From contig NZ_JAIWYX010000017.1 of assembly GCF_020251205.1 (NCBI RefSeq), positions 1 through 63,822 on the forward strand: a DNA stretch of 63,822 bases. Direction: 5' to 3'. Position 1 is the first letter of the stretch; each line of letters starts with the position of its first letter. A program made the translations under genes and the position numbers. This document shows positions 52,663-61,607 of this stretch, piece after piece. The notes beneath the pieces are model-generated. The model was not told where the DNA came from, searched no databases, and saw only the letters and a program-made list of their open reading frames with translations. This stretch comes from Arthrobacter sp. M4 (GTDB taxonomy: Bacteria > Actinomycetota > Actinomycetes > Actinomycetales > Micrococcaceae).

Positions 52663-53534
52663 TGAAGGTTTACAACACTACTGGCGGACGCATTTTCGAC
52701 GCCGCCAACTACGTTTTCCTTGCCGCCATCGGCATCCTGGCCATGCTGCCACTTGTGTACGTGTTTGCCGGCTCCTTCGCCACGGACGCGGAAATCACCC
52801 GCCGCCCGTTCTTCGTCTGGCCCGAGCAGTTCACCACTGCTGCGTACGACTACATCTTCGCCACCCCCACGTTCCTTAGGGCCCTGATCACCACAGTGCT
52901 GGTCACCGTAGTCGGAACCTTGATTCAGCTCACGCTCACGGTGACCATGGCCTACCCGCTGGCGAAGAGGGGGTTGACCGGCAGGCGGCTGATCCTGAAC
53001 ATGGTGGTCTTTGCCATGGTGTTCTCAGGTGGCATGATCCCCACCTTCCTGCTGGTCAAGGACCTGGGCCTGCTCAACTCCTATTGGGCGCTGATCCTGC
53101 CCGCGGCGATCAACCCGTTCAGCCTGATCATCATCAAGAACTTCTTCCAGGACCTTCCCACCGAGCTGGAAGAATCCGCCAAGGTGGATGGAGCCACCGA
53201 AATTGGAATCCTATGGCGAATCCTGCTGCCGCTCTCCAAACCGGTGCTGGCCACGTTCGCCCTGTTCTATGCCGTGGGGATCTGGAACGACTTTATGTCC
53301 CCGCTGTTATACCTGAGCGACAATTCCATGTGGACCCTGCAGATGTACCTGCGCCAAGTTACCGCCTCCGCCGATCTGCTGGGAACCGGCAATGTAGATC
53401 CCACCTACGTCCCGCCGGAACAAGGCATCAAATTTGCGGTCATCGTCGTCGCCACCCTGCCCATCCTGCTGTTCTACCCATTCCTGCAGAAACACTTCGC
53501 CAAGGGCATGCTGATCGGCTCCGTCAAGGGTTGA
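52662..53534 (+). CDS. ABC sugar importer 3, LplC-type permease
   Basis: Permease of 290 aa of the LplC/YtcP class: RIFDAANYVFLAAIGILAMLPLVYVFAGSF, EAA-like loop LEESAKVDGATEIGILWRI, and PILLFYPFLQKHFAKGMLIGSVKG at the end. ATG 52662 overlaps the previous stop (TGATG). The esterase gene follows after 27 bp, so the operon continues. Confidence 0.93.
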   Translation: MKVYNTTGGRIFDAANYVFLAAIGILAMLPLVYVFAGSFATDAEITRRPFFVWPEQFTTAAYDYIFATPTFLRALITTVLVTVVGTLIQLTLTVTMAYPLAKRGLTGRRLILNMVVFAMVFSGGMIPTFLLVKDLGLLNSYWALILPAAINPFSLIIIKNFFQDLPTELEESAKVDGATEIGILWRILLPLSKPVLATFALFYAVGIWNDFMSPLLYLSDNSMWTLQMYLRQVTASADLLGTGNVDPTYVPPEQGIKFAVIVVATLPILLFYPFLQKHFAKGMLIGSVKG

Positions 53535-53561
53535 TTCACCAACCAGACCTGAAAGGACACA

Positions 53562-54230
53562 ATGAAAATCCTGCTTGCCGGCGATTCCACCGTTGCGGCC
53601 TGCCCCAGCTACGAGTATCCAATGAGCGGTTGGGGCGCCCAGCTTCCGCAGCGGGTGTATTGGTGGGCTGCCGTGCACAACTACGCGAAGGGCGGCGCCA
53701 CCACAGAGTCTTTCCGTGAGGAAGGTCTGTGGTACCAACTTCTGCATCAGGCCGTGAAGGGTGACCTGGTCCTCATCCAGTTCGGCCACAACGACCAAAA
53801 GCGTGCCCACCTCTCCGCCCGGGGTGGCTACGCTGACAACCTCGGCCGTATGGTGGCCGAAGTCCGGTCGAAAGGGGCGGTGCCGATCCTTTGCACGTCC
53901 GCGGAGCGTCGCCATTTCGAGGGAGGCGTCTTGAAGGAGACCCTGGCCGAGTACGCGTCCACAGTCCGTGAGCTGGGCAGGGAACTGGACGTGGACGTCG
54001 TCGACCTTAACGCTTGGACCCGCTCCCTGTACCTGGGGCTCGGTGAGGAGGAATCCAAGCAACTCTTCTTCCACTTCGCCCCGGGCGCCCACGCGCACTG
54101 GGCAGGAGGCCTCCAGGACGACACACATTTCCACGAGGAGGGCGCCCGCCGCATCGCCGCCCACGTCGCCGAGCAGCTCGACGTCCTGGGCTACAAGCCA
54201 GAGCCCGATTTCGCCGAAACACTGGCCTAG
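53562..54230 (+). CDS. rhgT: SGNH esterase, rhamnogalacturonan acetylesterase type (CE12)
   Basis: Deacetylase of 222 aa with the SGNH blocks: Ser in KILLAGDSTVA, Gly in NYAKGGATTESF, Asn in IQFGHNDQK, and Asp/His in GLQDDTHFHEEGA. These match YesT/RhgT rhamnogalacturonan acetylesterases, which remove acetyl groups from galacturonate residues of RG-I. No signal peptide, so it acts on imported oligosaccharides in the cytoplasm. Downstream of importer 3 in the same operon. The symbol is by similarity of motifs and context. Confidence 0.87.
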   Translation: MKILLAGDSTVAACPSYEYPMSGWGAQLPQRVYWWAAVHNYAKGGATTESFREEGLWYQLLHQAVKGDLVLIQFGHNDQKRAHLSARGGYADNLGRMVAEVRSKGAVPILCTSAERRHFEGGVLKETLAEYASTVRELGRELDVDVVDLNAWTRSLYLGLGEEESKQLFFHFAPGAHAHWAGGLQDDTHFHEEGARRIAAHVAEQLDVLGYKPEPDFAETLA

Positions 54231-54240
54231 GGGCCGTCTG

Positions 54241-54939
54241 TTGGAGACCGCAAAGCTGCTGTACGCCAACCCCCTCAACGGCCCCGCCGCCGTCGACGGC
54301 TGGGTGGCCGAGGGGCCCGTCGTGGCCGGAACCTATCCAGCCGGAAAGTACGACGGCGGCAGAACGCCTGGCGCCGGGACAGCACTTGAGTTGTCTGGAT
54401 CCTTGGACGACGTCGAGTTCGGCGACCACGCGCACTGGACCTTGTGGTGCCCGGAGATGTTCCCGGACAGCATCCGGATCAGCTGGGAGTTCCTTCCGCT
54501 GGAGGAACCCGGTTTGGCAATGGTGTTCTTTTCGGCGGCCGGGCATGGGGGAGAGGACCTGTTCTCTCCCCGCCTGGCGCGCCGCACCGGCTACTACCCG
54601 CAGTACCACTCTGGCGACATGGACGCCCTGCACGTGTCCTACTTCCGGCACAAGTATGAGTCGGAGCGGGCCTTCCGGACGTGTAATCTCCGCAAGAGCG
54701 CCGGATTTGAGCTCGTTGCGCAAGGCGCCGATCCCCTGCCTCCCACGGAAGACGCCGTCGACTTTTACCGCCTGGAGGTGATCAAGGACGGGCCTCGCGT
54801 GGCCTTCTCGATCAATGGGCTGTTGCTGTTCGATTGGGAGGATCCCTCAGACCGGATCCTCGGACGTGGAAGGATCGGCTTCCGGCAGATGGCCCCTTTG
54901 CGGGCCGCGTATAGGAACCTGGTGGTCGAAAAGCTCTGA
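54241..54939 (+). CDS. DUF1961 family protein
   Basis: Protein of about 232 aa, full-length for DUF1961, a jelly-roll-like family: HAHWTLWCPEMFPDSIRISWEFLPLEEPGLAMVFFSA, RTGYYPQYHSGDMDALHVSYFRH, VDFYRLEVIKDGPRVAFSINGLLLFDWED. Start TTG 54241, 10 bp after the esterase stop and following AGGGG. Its role is unknown; the neighbours suggest a lectin- or enzyme-like function on rhamnogalacturonan oligosaccharides. Confidence 0.8.
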   Translation: METAKLLYANPLNGPAAVDGWVAEGPVVAGTYPAGKYDGGRTPGAGTALELSGSLDDVEFGDHAHWTLWCPEMFPDSIRISWEFLPLEEPGLAMVFFSAAGHGGEDLFSPRLARRTGYYPQYHSGDMDALHVSYFRHKYESERAFRTCNLRKSAGFELVAQGADPLPPTEDAVDFYRLEVIKDGPRVAFSINGLLLFDWEDPSDRILGRGRIGFRQMAPLRAAYRNLVVEKL

Positions 54940-54954
54940 GCCGTTTTGAAAACC

Positions 54955-54986
54955 TGCCGTCCGTCTCTTTTTTGAGGCGGGCGGCA
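54955..54986. terminator. Hairpin terminator between convergent genes
   Basis: TGCCGTCCGTCTC (54955-54967) pairs with GAGGCGGGCGGCA (54974-54986), 13 pairs including two G-U, loop TTTTTT. It ends the importer 3 operon and the convergent LacI gene. Confidence 0.65.
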
Positions 54987-55103
54987 ATCCTTCTGATGTG
55001 GGCTCAGCATGGGTGCTTTAGCCGAAGGCAACCCGCACAGGTTTGAATTTGAACGGTCCGCTGCACTCGGGTCCCTATACACGGGAAGCTGGCTGGCTAA
55101 TTT

Positions 55104-56153
55104 CTAGGAAACCGCTGTCAGCACCGCCGGCGCTCCCACGCCTGCGGTGCTTTGCCGCACCACAAGCTCGGGTGTGAACACCACGGCGCGGTGCTGCGGG
55201 TGCTGCGTATCCAGCTCTTCGGCCAACAGTTCGATGGCCGTGCGTCCCAGGGCCTCCGTGGGCTGGCGGATGGAGGACAGTGGAACGACGGCGGACACGG
55301 CGAAGTCGATGTCGTCATAGCCGATCAGGGCAATGTCGTCCGGAATTTTGATGCCGTTCATCATGGTGAGCGACTGCATAACGCCCAGGGCTATCAGGTC
55401 GTTCGCGCAAAACACGGCGTCGGGCCGTTCGGCTGGGTCGCGCTCCACCAGCTTGTTGCCCACGCGGCGGCCGGCCAGGACGGTCATGTTCTCCGAGTCC
55501 AGCACCTCGAGCCTGGCACCGGAGACTTCTTGCACAGCGCGGGTGGCGCCTTGCAAACGGTCGGACACCTGGCGGATCGACGTCGGGCCGCCCACAAACG
55601 CCAGCCGACGGCGCCCCAGGTCAAGGAGGTGCCGCGCTGCAAGGTACCCGCCGGCGTCGTCATCCACTGATACGGAACTGAAGCCGGTCTCATCGGCCTT
55701 CCGGTCAAGCAGGACCGTTGGGAGTCCCCGCTCACGAAGGGCTTCCATGCGTTCGGAAATATCGCCGACGGGGGAAATCAGCAAGCCTTGGACGCGCTGT
55801 TCCTGGAAAAGGTCAATGTAGTGGGATTCGCGGTCGGAATCGTGCCCGCTGTCCCCGAGCAGCACCGCGCTGCCATTGAGTGCCGCGGCGTCTTCCGCTG
55901 AACGAACCACCGAGGTGAAGAATGGGTTTCCGACATCCAGGACTACGACGCCGATAGTCCGGCTTTGGCCCGCGCGCAGCTGCCGTGCGGCGTCGTTGCG
56001 GACAAAGCCGAGCTCGTCGATGGCTTTGAGGACCCTCTCCTTGGTTCGTTTGGAGACCCTGTCCGGATAGTTCAGGACATTGGACACCGTGCCCACCGCC
56101 ACTTTCGCGTGGTTGGCCACATCCTTGATGCTTGCTGCCCGAGTCATGCTCAT
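55104..56153 (-). CDS. LacI-family regulator, likely of rhamnose genes
   Basis: Repressor of 349 aa: headpiece SIKDVANHAKVAVGTVSNVLNYPDRVSKRTKERV, hinge LGFVRNDAARQLRAGQSRT, core IGVVVLDVGNPFFTSVVRSAEDAA. It is divergent from rhaM with a strong operator between the two, so it most likely represses the rha operon and itself. The same operator type at 39825 and 49113 suggests it also controls importers 2 and 3. The inducer is probably rhamnose or a pathway intermediate, which is inference. Confidence 0.9.
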   Translation of the reverse strand: MSMTRAASIKDVANHAKVAVGTVSNVLNYPDRVSKRTKERVLKAIDELGFVRNDAARQLRAGQSRTIGVVVLDVGNPFFTSVVRSAEDAAALNGSAVLLGDSGHDSDRESHYIDLFQEQRVQGLLISPVGDISERMEALRERGLPTVLLDRKADETGFSSVSVDDDAGGYLAARHLLDLGRRRLAFVGGPTSIRQVSDRLQGATRAVQEVSGARLEVLDSENMTVLAGRRVGNKLVERDPAERPDAVFCANDLIALGVMQSLTMMNGIKIPDDIALIGYDDIDFAVSAVVPLSSIRQPTEALGRTAIELLAEELDTQHPQHRAVVFTPELVVRQSTAGVGAPAVLTAVS

Positions 56154-56216
56154 TCACTTCTCCCTGGGGGACTAATTGGGCCTGTGGGAGGCCGACAAGC
56201 AGACGGTTGGAACTCC

Positions 56217-56246
56217 TTGACACCCGTCTGAATTCCAGAGTACTTT
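56217..56246 (+). promoter_or_regulatory. Promoter of the rha operon
   Basis: TTGACA (56217-56222), 18-bp spacer, TACTTT (56241-56246). The -35 is a consensus match. The operator starts inside the -10. Confidence 0.6.
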
Positions 56247-56274
56247 GAATCGTAACAATGAAACGATTCAAAGT
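56242..56274. promoter_or_regulatory. LacI-type operator, 12-bp inverted repeat with embedded TGAAACGATTCA
   Basis: ACTTTGAATCGT (56242-56253), 9-nt spacer, ACGATTCAAAGT (56263-56274): perfect arms. The right half contains the compact palindrome TGAAACGATTCA at 56259-56270. It overlaps the -10 and likely start of rhaM transcription. Confidence 0.8.
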
Positions 56275-56358
56275 TCAGCAAAGTTCAGTGAATTTCATGA
56301 AGACACTGAAACAGCCTTGAACGGATCGTCCGAAACTTTTTCGAACACAGGGGTTCAC

Positions 56359-56751
56359 ATGAGGGTCTGCTTCCGCTCGAGCGTCCAGCCGTCGCTGCTG
56401 GACGAATACAAGCGACGCCATGCAGCCGTCTGGCCTGAAATGCTCAGTGCACTCAAGGAAGCCGGCTGGAACAACTACTCGCTGTTCCTCGATCATGACG
56501 GCACACTGATCGGCTACCTGGAATGCGATGACTTTCAGGCCGCAAAGGCCCGGATGGCGCTCAGTGAGGTTAATGCCCGCTGGCAGGCCGAGATGGCCCT
56601 CTTGTTCAAAGACGCCGACGTTCCGCCCGATGAAGGCTTCCGGGTACTCGACGAAGTGTTCAATCTCGAAGACCAGTTCGCCGGCAGGGAAGCCCAGCTC
56701 GCAGTAGCAACTGAAACCTCCAAACCATCACACCGAAAGACAGACCGATGA
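56359..56751 (+). CDS. rhaM: L-rhamnose mutarotase
   Basis: Interconverts alpha and beta anomers of L-rhamnose. The 130-aa product includes the family core MRVCFRSSVQPSLLDEYKRRHAAVWPEML (catalytic His in RRHAAVWPEM), NNYSLFLDHDGTLIGYLE and MALSEVNARWQAEMALLF. ATG 56359 was chosen over an upstream in-frame ATG because it matches the family N-terminus and follows AGGGG. A 25-residue extra C-terminus (AVATETSKPSHRKTDR) is present. The stop overlaps rhaI (ATGA). Confidence 0.93.
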   Translation: MRVCFRSSVQPSLLDEYKRRHAAVWPEMLSALKEAGWNNYSLFLDHDGTLIGYLECDDFQAAKARMALSEVNARWQAEMALLFKDADVPPDEGFRVLDEVFNLEDQFAGREAQLAVATETSKPSHRKTDR

Positions 56752-57914
56752 ACCACATTGACACCGCGCTGGGCCGCCTTGGGGAGTTGGCCATTGAGGT
56801 CCCGTCCTGGGCCTACGGGAACTCCGGGACGCGATTCAAGGTGTTTGGTACGCCTGGCACTCCGCGCACGGTCCAGGAAAAGCTTGCCGACGCCGCCAAA
56901 GTCCACGAGTTGACGGGCCTGGCGCCCACAGTCGCCCTGCATATTCCGTGGGACAAAGTGGACGACTACTCGGCGCTGAGGAAGTACGCGGAGGGTCTGG
57001 GCGTTGGGCTCGGAACCATCAACTCCAACACGTTCCAGGATGATGAGTACAAGTTCGGTTCGCTGACCTCGTCAGACGCGTCCGTCCGCCGTCGTGCCAT
57101 CGACCACCACTTGGAGTGCATCGACATCATGCACGCCACGGGTTCCCGAGACCTGAAGATTTGGCTCGCCGACGGCACCAACTACCCGGGTCAGGACGAC
57201 CTCCGCGGCCGCCAGGACCGCCTGGCCGAGTCCCTCCAGGAGATCTACGAACGGCTCGGCGAGGACCAGCGCCTGGTGCTCGAATACAAGTTCTTCGAGC
57301 CCGCTTTTTACCACACCGACGTCCCGGACTGGGGCACGTCCTATGCTCAGACGCTGGCCCTCGGCGAGAAGGCCTTCGTCTGCCTTGACACCGGTCACCA
57401 TGCACCTGGCACCAACATCGAGTTCATCGTGATGCAGCTTCTGCGACTGGGCAAGCTGGGTTCCTTTGACTTCAACTCCCGCTTCTACGCCGACGACGAC
57501 CTGATCGTGGGTGCCGCCGACCCGTTCCAGCTGTTCCGCATCATGTTCGAGGTGATCCGTGGCGGTGGCTTCGGTGCGGATTCCGGTGTCGCTTTGATGC
57601 TAGACCAGTGCCACAACCTGGAGGAGAAGATCCCGGGCCAGATCCGTTCGGTGCTCAATGTCCAGGAGATGACTGCCCGGGCACTGCTGGTGGACACGAC
57701 CGCCCTGGCCGAAGCCCAGCGCAGCGGTGATGTCCTGGCCGCCCACGGCATTTTCACCGACGCGTTCTACACCGACGTCCGCCCGGCCCTTGCCGAGTGG
57801 CGTGAATCCCGCGGCCTCCCGGCCGATCCGCTGGCAGCCTTCAGCGCCAGCGGCTACCAGAAGAAGATCAACGAGGACCGCGTTGGCGGTCAGCAAGCCG
57901 GATGGGGCGCATAA
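56748..57914 (+). CDS. rhaI: L-rhamnose isomerase
   Basis: Metal-dependent TIM-barrel isomerase converting L-rhamnose to L-rhamnulose, 388 aa. It follows the RhaI type (Rhizobium/Pseudomonas) rather than RhaA. Segments with metal-ligand residues: LALGE/FVCLDTGHHAPGTNIEFI, LVLEYKFFEPAFYHTDVPDWG, GSFDFNSRFYADDDL, MLDQCHNLEEKI. It overlaps rhaM by 4 bp, and the next gene begins near its stop, so rhaM-rhaI-rhaD-rhaB is one operon. Confidence 0.95.
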   Translation: MNHIDTALGRLGELAIEVPSWAYGNSGTRFKVFGTPGTPRTVQEKLADAAKVHELTGLAPTVALHIPWDKVDDYSALRKYAEGLGVGLGTINSNTFQDDEYKFGSLTSSDASVRRRAIDHHLECIDIMHATGSRDLKIWLADGTNYPGQDDLRGRQDRLAESLQEIYERLGEDQRLVLEYKFFEPAFYHTDVPDWGTSYAQTLALGEKAFVCLDTGHHAPGTNIEFIVMQLLRLGKLGSFDFNSRFYADDDLIVGAADPFQLFRIMFEVIRGGGFGADSGVALMLDQCHNLEEKIPGQIRSVLNVQEMTARALLVDTTALAEAQRSGDVLAAHGIFTDAFYTDVRPALAEWRESRGLPADPLAAFSASGYQKKINEDRVGGQQAGWGA

Positions 57915-57919
57915 AGAAG

Positions 57920-59959
57920 ATGGCATCGAACAAGACTGTTGAAGAGCTGATTGCACGTTCCAACCGACTCGGCGCGGACAAGCGCAACACCAACTTTGCA
58001 GGCGGCAACACCTCCGCCAAGGGTGTCCAGAAGGACCCGGTGACGGGCGACGACGTCGAACTCCTTTGGGTGAAAGGCTCCGGGGGTGACCTCGGGACAC
58101 TGACCGACAAAAACCTGGCGGTGCTCCGCTTGGATCGCCTTCGGGCGCTCAAGAACGTCTACCCCGGCGTCGACCGTGAAGACGAAATGGTGGCCGCGTT
58201 CGATTACTGCCTGCACGGCAAGGGCGGCGCCGCGCCGTCCATTGACACCGCCATGCATGGCCTGGTGGATGCCGCCCACGTTGACCACTTGCACCCTGAC
58301 TCCGGCATCGCCATCGCGACGGCGGTGGACGGCGACGCGCTGACGTCCAAGATCTTCGGCGAGAAGGTCGTGTGGGTTCCGTGGCGTCGACCGGGCTTCC
58401 AGCTGGGCCTAGATATCGCAGCCATCAAGGAAGCAAACCCCCAGGCCATCGGTACCATCCTGGGTGGCCACGGCATTACCGCCTGGGGCTCCACCAGCGA
58501 AGAGGCCGAGGCTAACTCCCTGTGGATCATCCAAGAGGCAGAGAAGTACATCGCGGAGAACGGCAAAGCCGAACCGTTCGGGGTAAAGCTGCCGGGCTAC
58601 GCCAGGCTGCCTGAAGGCGAGCGCAAGGCCAAGGCGGCTGCCCTGGCTCCGGTCATCCGCGGGCTTGCCTCAGCTGACAAGCCCCAGGTGGGTCACTTCA
58701 GCGACGACCAGCGTGTCCTGGAATTCCTGGAGGGCGCCGAGCACCCGCGCCTTGGCGCGCTGGGTACGTCCTGCCCGGATCACTTCCTCCGCACGAAGGT
58801 CAAGCCACTCATCCTGGACCTGCCGGCGGATGGCTCCATTGAGGCCTCCGTTGCCCGCCTCAAGGAACTCCACGCCGCTTACCGCGCGGACTACCAGGCT
58901 TACTACGATCGCCATGCAGATGCTGATTCCCCGGCCATCCGCGGCGCGGATCCGGCTATCGTCCTCGTTCCGGGCGTGGGCATGTTCTCCTATGGAAAGG
59001 ACAAGCAGACCGCCCGGGTGGCAGGCGAGTTCTACCTGAACGCCATCAACGTGATGCGTGGAGCCGAGGCTATTTCCTCCTATGCCCCAATTGAGGAATC
59101 CGAGAAGTTCCGCATCGAGTACTGGGCCCTTGAGGAAGCCAAGCTCGCCCGCATGCCCAAGCCCAAGTCGCACGCGACGCGCATCGCCTTGGTGACCGGT
59201 GCGGCGTCGGGCATTGGCAAGGCGATCGCCACCCGACTGGCCGCTGAAGGAGCCTGCGTGGTGATCGCGGACCTCAACCTGGAGAACGCCAGGGCTGTCG
59301 CGGAGGAACTCGGCGGTTCCGACGTCGCAGTGGGGATCCAGGCGGACGTGACAGATGAAGCCCAGGTGCAGGCCGCCGTCGACGCCGCAGTCCTTGCGTT
59401 CGGCGGGCTGGACCTCATTGTCAACAACGCCGGGCTGTCCATCTCCAAGCCGCTTCTCGAAACCAGTGAGAAGGACTGGGACCTGCAGCACAACGTGATG
59501 GCCAAGGGCTCCTTCCTTGTGTCCAAAGCTGCGGCCAAGGTCCTCATTGACCAGGGTTTGGGCGGCGACATCATCTATATCTCCTCCAAGAACTCCGTGT
59601 TCGCGGGCCCCAACAACATCGCGTACTCCGCCACGAAGGCCGACCAGGCCCACCAGGTTCGCCTGTTGGCGGCTGAGCTGGGCGAATACGGCGTCCGGGT
59701 CAACGGCATCAACCCCGACGGCGTGGTCCGTGGCTCCGGGATCTTTGCCGGCGGCTGGGGTGCCAAGCGTGCCGCGGTCTACGGCGTCGAAGAGGAGAAG
59801 CTGGGTGAGCACTATGCACAGCGCACGCTCCTGAAGCGCGAAGTCCTGCCGGAACACGTAGCCAACGCGGCCGCCGTGTTGACCAGCAGCGAACTGTCCC
59901 ACACCACGGGCCTGCACGTGCCGGTGGACGCGGGCGTCGCCGCGGCCTTCCTGCGATGA
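57920..59959 (+). CDS. rhaD: Bifunctional rhamnulose-1-phosphate aldolase / lactaldehyde dehydrogenase (SDR)
   Basis: Fusion of about 679 aa. Residues 1-410 are a class II (AraD-like) aldolase that splits L-rhamnulose-1-phosphate to DHAP and L-lactaldehyde: FAGGNTSAKG, LWVKGSGGDLG and the metal-binding VDAAHVDHLHPDSG. Residues about 420-679 are a short-chain dehydrogenase (VTGAASGIGKAIATRL, VNNAGLS, ISSKNSVFAG, YSATKADQ) that would oxidise lactaldehyde. ATG 57920 lies 5 nt after the rhaI stop; an in-frame ATG at 57902 inside rhaI is an alternative. The stop overlaps rhaB (ATGA). Confidence 0.95.
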   Translation: MASNKTVEELIARSNRLGADKRNTNFAGGNTSAKGVQKDPVTGDDVELLWVKGSGGDLGTLTDKNLAVLRLDRLRALKNVYPGVDREDEMVAAFDYCLHGKGGAAPSIDTAMHGLVDAAHVDHLHPDSGIAIATAVDGDALTSKIFGEKVVWVPWRRPGFQLGLDIAAIKEANPQAIGTILGGHGITAWGSTSEEAEANSLWIIQEAEKYIAENGKAEPFGVKLPGYARLPEGERKAKAAALAPVIRGLASADKPQVGHFSDDQRVLEFLEGAEHPRLGALGTSCPDHFLRTKVKPLILDLPADGSIEASVARLKELHAAYRADYQAYYDRHADADSPAIRGADPAIVLVPGVGMFSYGKDKQTARVAGEFYLNAINVMRGAEAISSYAPIEESEKFRIEYWALEEAKLARMPKPKSHATRIALVTGAASGIGKAIATRLAAEGACVVIADLNLENARAVAEELGGSDVAVGIQADVTDEAQVQAAVDAAVLAFGGLDLIVNNAGLSISKPLLETSEKDWDLQHNVMAKGSFLVSKAAAKVLIDQGLGGDIIYISSKNSVFAGPNNIAYSATKADQAHQVRLLAAELGEYGVRVNGINPDGVVRGSGIFAGGWGAKRAAVYGVEEEKLGEHYAQRTLLKREVLPEHVANAAAVLTSSELSHTTGLHVPVDAGVAAAFLR

Positions 59960-61557
59960 GCGGGACCGCTTCCGGCGGCCGCAGTGCTTCCGGTGGGCAC
60001 AGTGCTTCCGGCGGGCACGGTGCTTCCGGTGGCTCGGGCACTCCCGGCGACGGCGGCAGGGTCTTCGCCGCCGTCGATATCGGGGCGTCTTCCGGCAGGG
60101 TGATGCTCGGCCGGGTGGACGCGGGCGGTTTTGGTGCGTCGCTGGAAACGGTGCACCGTTTCCCCAACGGGGTGGTGGAGTTCGACGGCGGCCTCCGCTG
60201 GAACTTCGACGCCCTCTACGCTGAGGTGCTCAAGGGGCTGGCGGCGGCCGCTGATGCGGCCGCCGCGGGCGGCGAGAAGATCATAAGCATCGGCATCGAT
60301 ACCTGGGCCGTGGACTATGGACTCGTTGACCCCTCCGGCGAGCTGGAGGCCCAGCCGTACAGCTACCGTGATGAACGGAGCCGTACCGCAGTTGCCAGGG
60401 TCCACCGGCTCATCGACGAGCAGCGACTCTACGCCACCACGGGTCTGCAGTTCCTGCAATTCAACACGATCTACCAGCTGGCCACCGAGCCGGAGCTGAA
60501 CGGAAAGCAAGCCTTGCTCATCCCGGACCTGCTGGCGTTCAAGCTAACGGGACAGCGCCGGACGGAGGCCACCAATGCCTCCACCACCGGCATGTTTGAC
60601 GCGGTGGCGGGGGAGTGGGCCACAGAATTCTTTGACCCGCTGGGACTGCCGAAGAACCTTTTCCCGCCGCTAGTCCAGCCCGGCGAGACCATCGGCGTCA
60701 TCCTGCCGGAGGTCGCGGCCCTAACCGGACTGGCGCCGGACACTGCCGTTGTTGCGGTAGGTTCCCATGACACAGCTTCGGCGGTGGCGGCCGTCCCGGC
60801 GGAGCGTGAGGACTTTGCCTATATTTCCTCCGGCACCTGGTCCCTTGTTGGCGTGGAACTCGACAGCCCGGTGCTTAGCGAAGCCAGCCGTCTGGCCAAC
60901 TTCACCAATGAGCGCGGCGTGGACGGCACCATCAGGTACCTACGCAACGTAGGAGGTTTGTGGCTGCTGAGTGAGTGTCAGCGGACGTGGACTGCTCAAG
61001 GGTTTCGGCAGGAATTGAGCGCGTTGCTCGAGGCGGCAGCCGCCCTGCCCGCCGGCGGGCCGCAGATTAACGCAGACGATCCTGCGTTCATCGCTCCCGA
61101 TAACATGCCCGAGCGTATCCACGCGGCGGTACGCGCCACCGGCGAGGTGCTCCAGGAGCGGCCCGCCGCCGTCGTACGTTGCATCCTGGACAGCCTCGCC
61201 GCCGGCTACGCCCGCACGATCGCCGACGCCGAGAGGCTGTCCGGCAAGCGGACATCAGTGGTCCACATCGTGGGCGGAGGTTCGCAGAACCGGCTGCTCT
61301 GCCAACTCACCGCAGACGCGACGGGCAAAACGGTCATCGCCGGACCGGTGGAGGCGACGGCACTGGGCAATGTCCTGGTCCAGGCCCGGGCAGCGGGATT
61401 AGCGAACGGCGGCTTGCCTGAACTTCGCCGGCTAGTGGCTGCCGCCACAAGCCTGCAGCGTTACGAGCCGTCAGGAACCCTGGCGCGCGGAGGAACCTCG
61501 GAGCGAGCAGGAACCTCGGAGCGCGCAGGAATACACCTTCAGGAAATGAGTCAATAG
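59956..61557 (+). CDS. rhaB: Rhamnulokinase
   Basis: FGGY-family kinase phosphorylating L-rhamnulose, 533 aa. Motifs: VFAAVDIGASSGRVMLG (phosphate 1), ISIGIDTWAVDYGLVD, NAST-TGMFD (TNASTTGMFDA), VGSHDTASAVAAVP, ISSGTWSLVGVEL and HIVGGGSQNRLLCQLTADATG. The first 35 residues are an 18-bp repeat-encoded Gly/Ser/His tract (ASGGHSASGGHGASGG) and the C-terminus repeats GTSERAGTSERAG; both lie outside the enzyme core. ATG overlaps the rhaD stop. Confidence 0.95.
   Translation: MSGTASGGRSASGGHSASGGHGASGGSGTPGDGGRVFAAVDIGASSGRVMLGRVDAGGFGASLETVHRFPNGVVEFDGGLRWNFDALYAEVLKGLAAAADAAAAGGEKIISIGIDTWAVDYGLVDPSGELEAQPYSYRDERSRTAVARVHRLIDEQRLYATTGLQFLQFNTIYQLATEPELNGKQALLIPDLLAFKLTGQRRTEATNASTTGMFDAVAGEWATEFFDPLGLPKNLFPPLVQPGETIGVILPEVAALTGLAPDTAVVAVGSHDTASAVAAVPAEREDFAYISSGTWSLVGVELDSPVLSEASRLANFTNERGVDGTIRYLRNVGGLWLLSECQRTWTAQGFRQELSALLEAAAALPAGGPQINADDPAFIAPDNMPERIHAAVRATGEVLQERPAAVVRCILDSLAAGYARTIADAERLSGKRTSVVHIVGGGSQNRLLCQLTADATGKTVIAGPVEATALGNVLVQARAAGLANGGLPELRRLVAAATSLQRYEPSGTLARGGTSERAGTSERAGIHLQEMSQ
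59969..60040 (+). repeat. 18-bp in-frame tandem repeat at the rhaB 5' end
   Basis: Four near-identical 18-bp units (CTTCCGGTGGGCACAGTG type) encode repeated SGGHSA hexapeptides immediately after the start codon of rhaB. Copy number can change by whole units without breaking the frame. Confidence 0.85.
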
Positions 61558-61607
61558 GTATCGCACCATTGGCCCACCCTCTCGGGTTTGTACGCAGGGA
61601 ATGCCTT

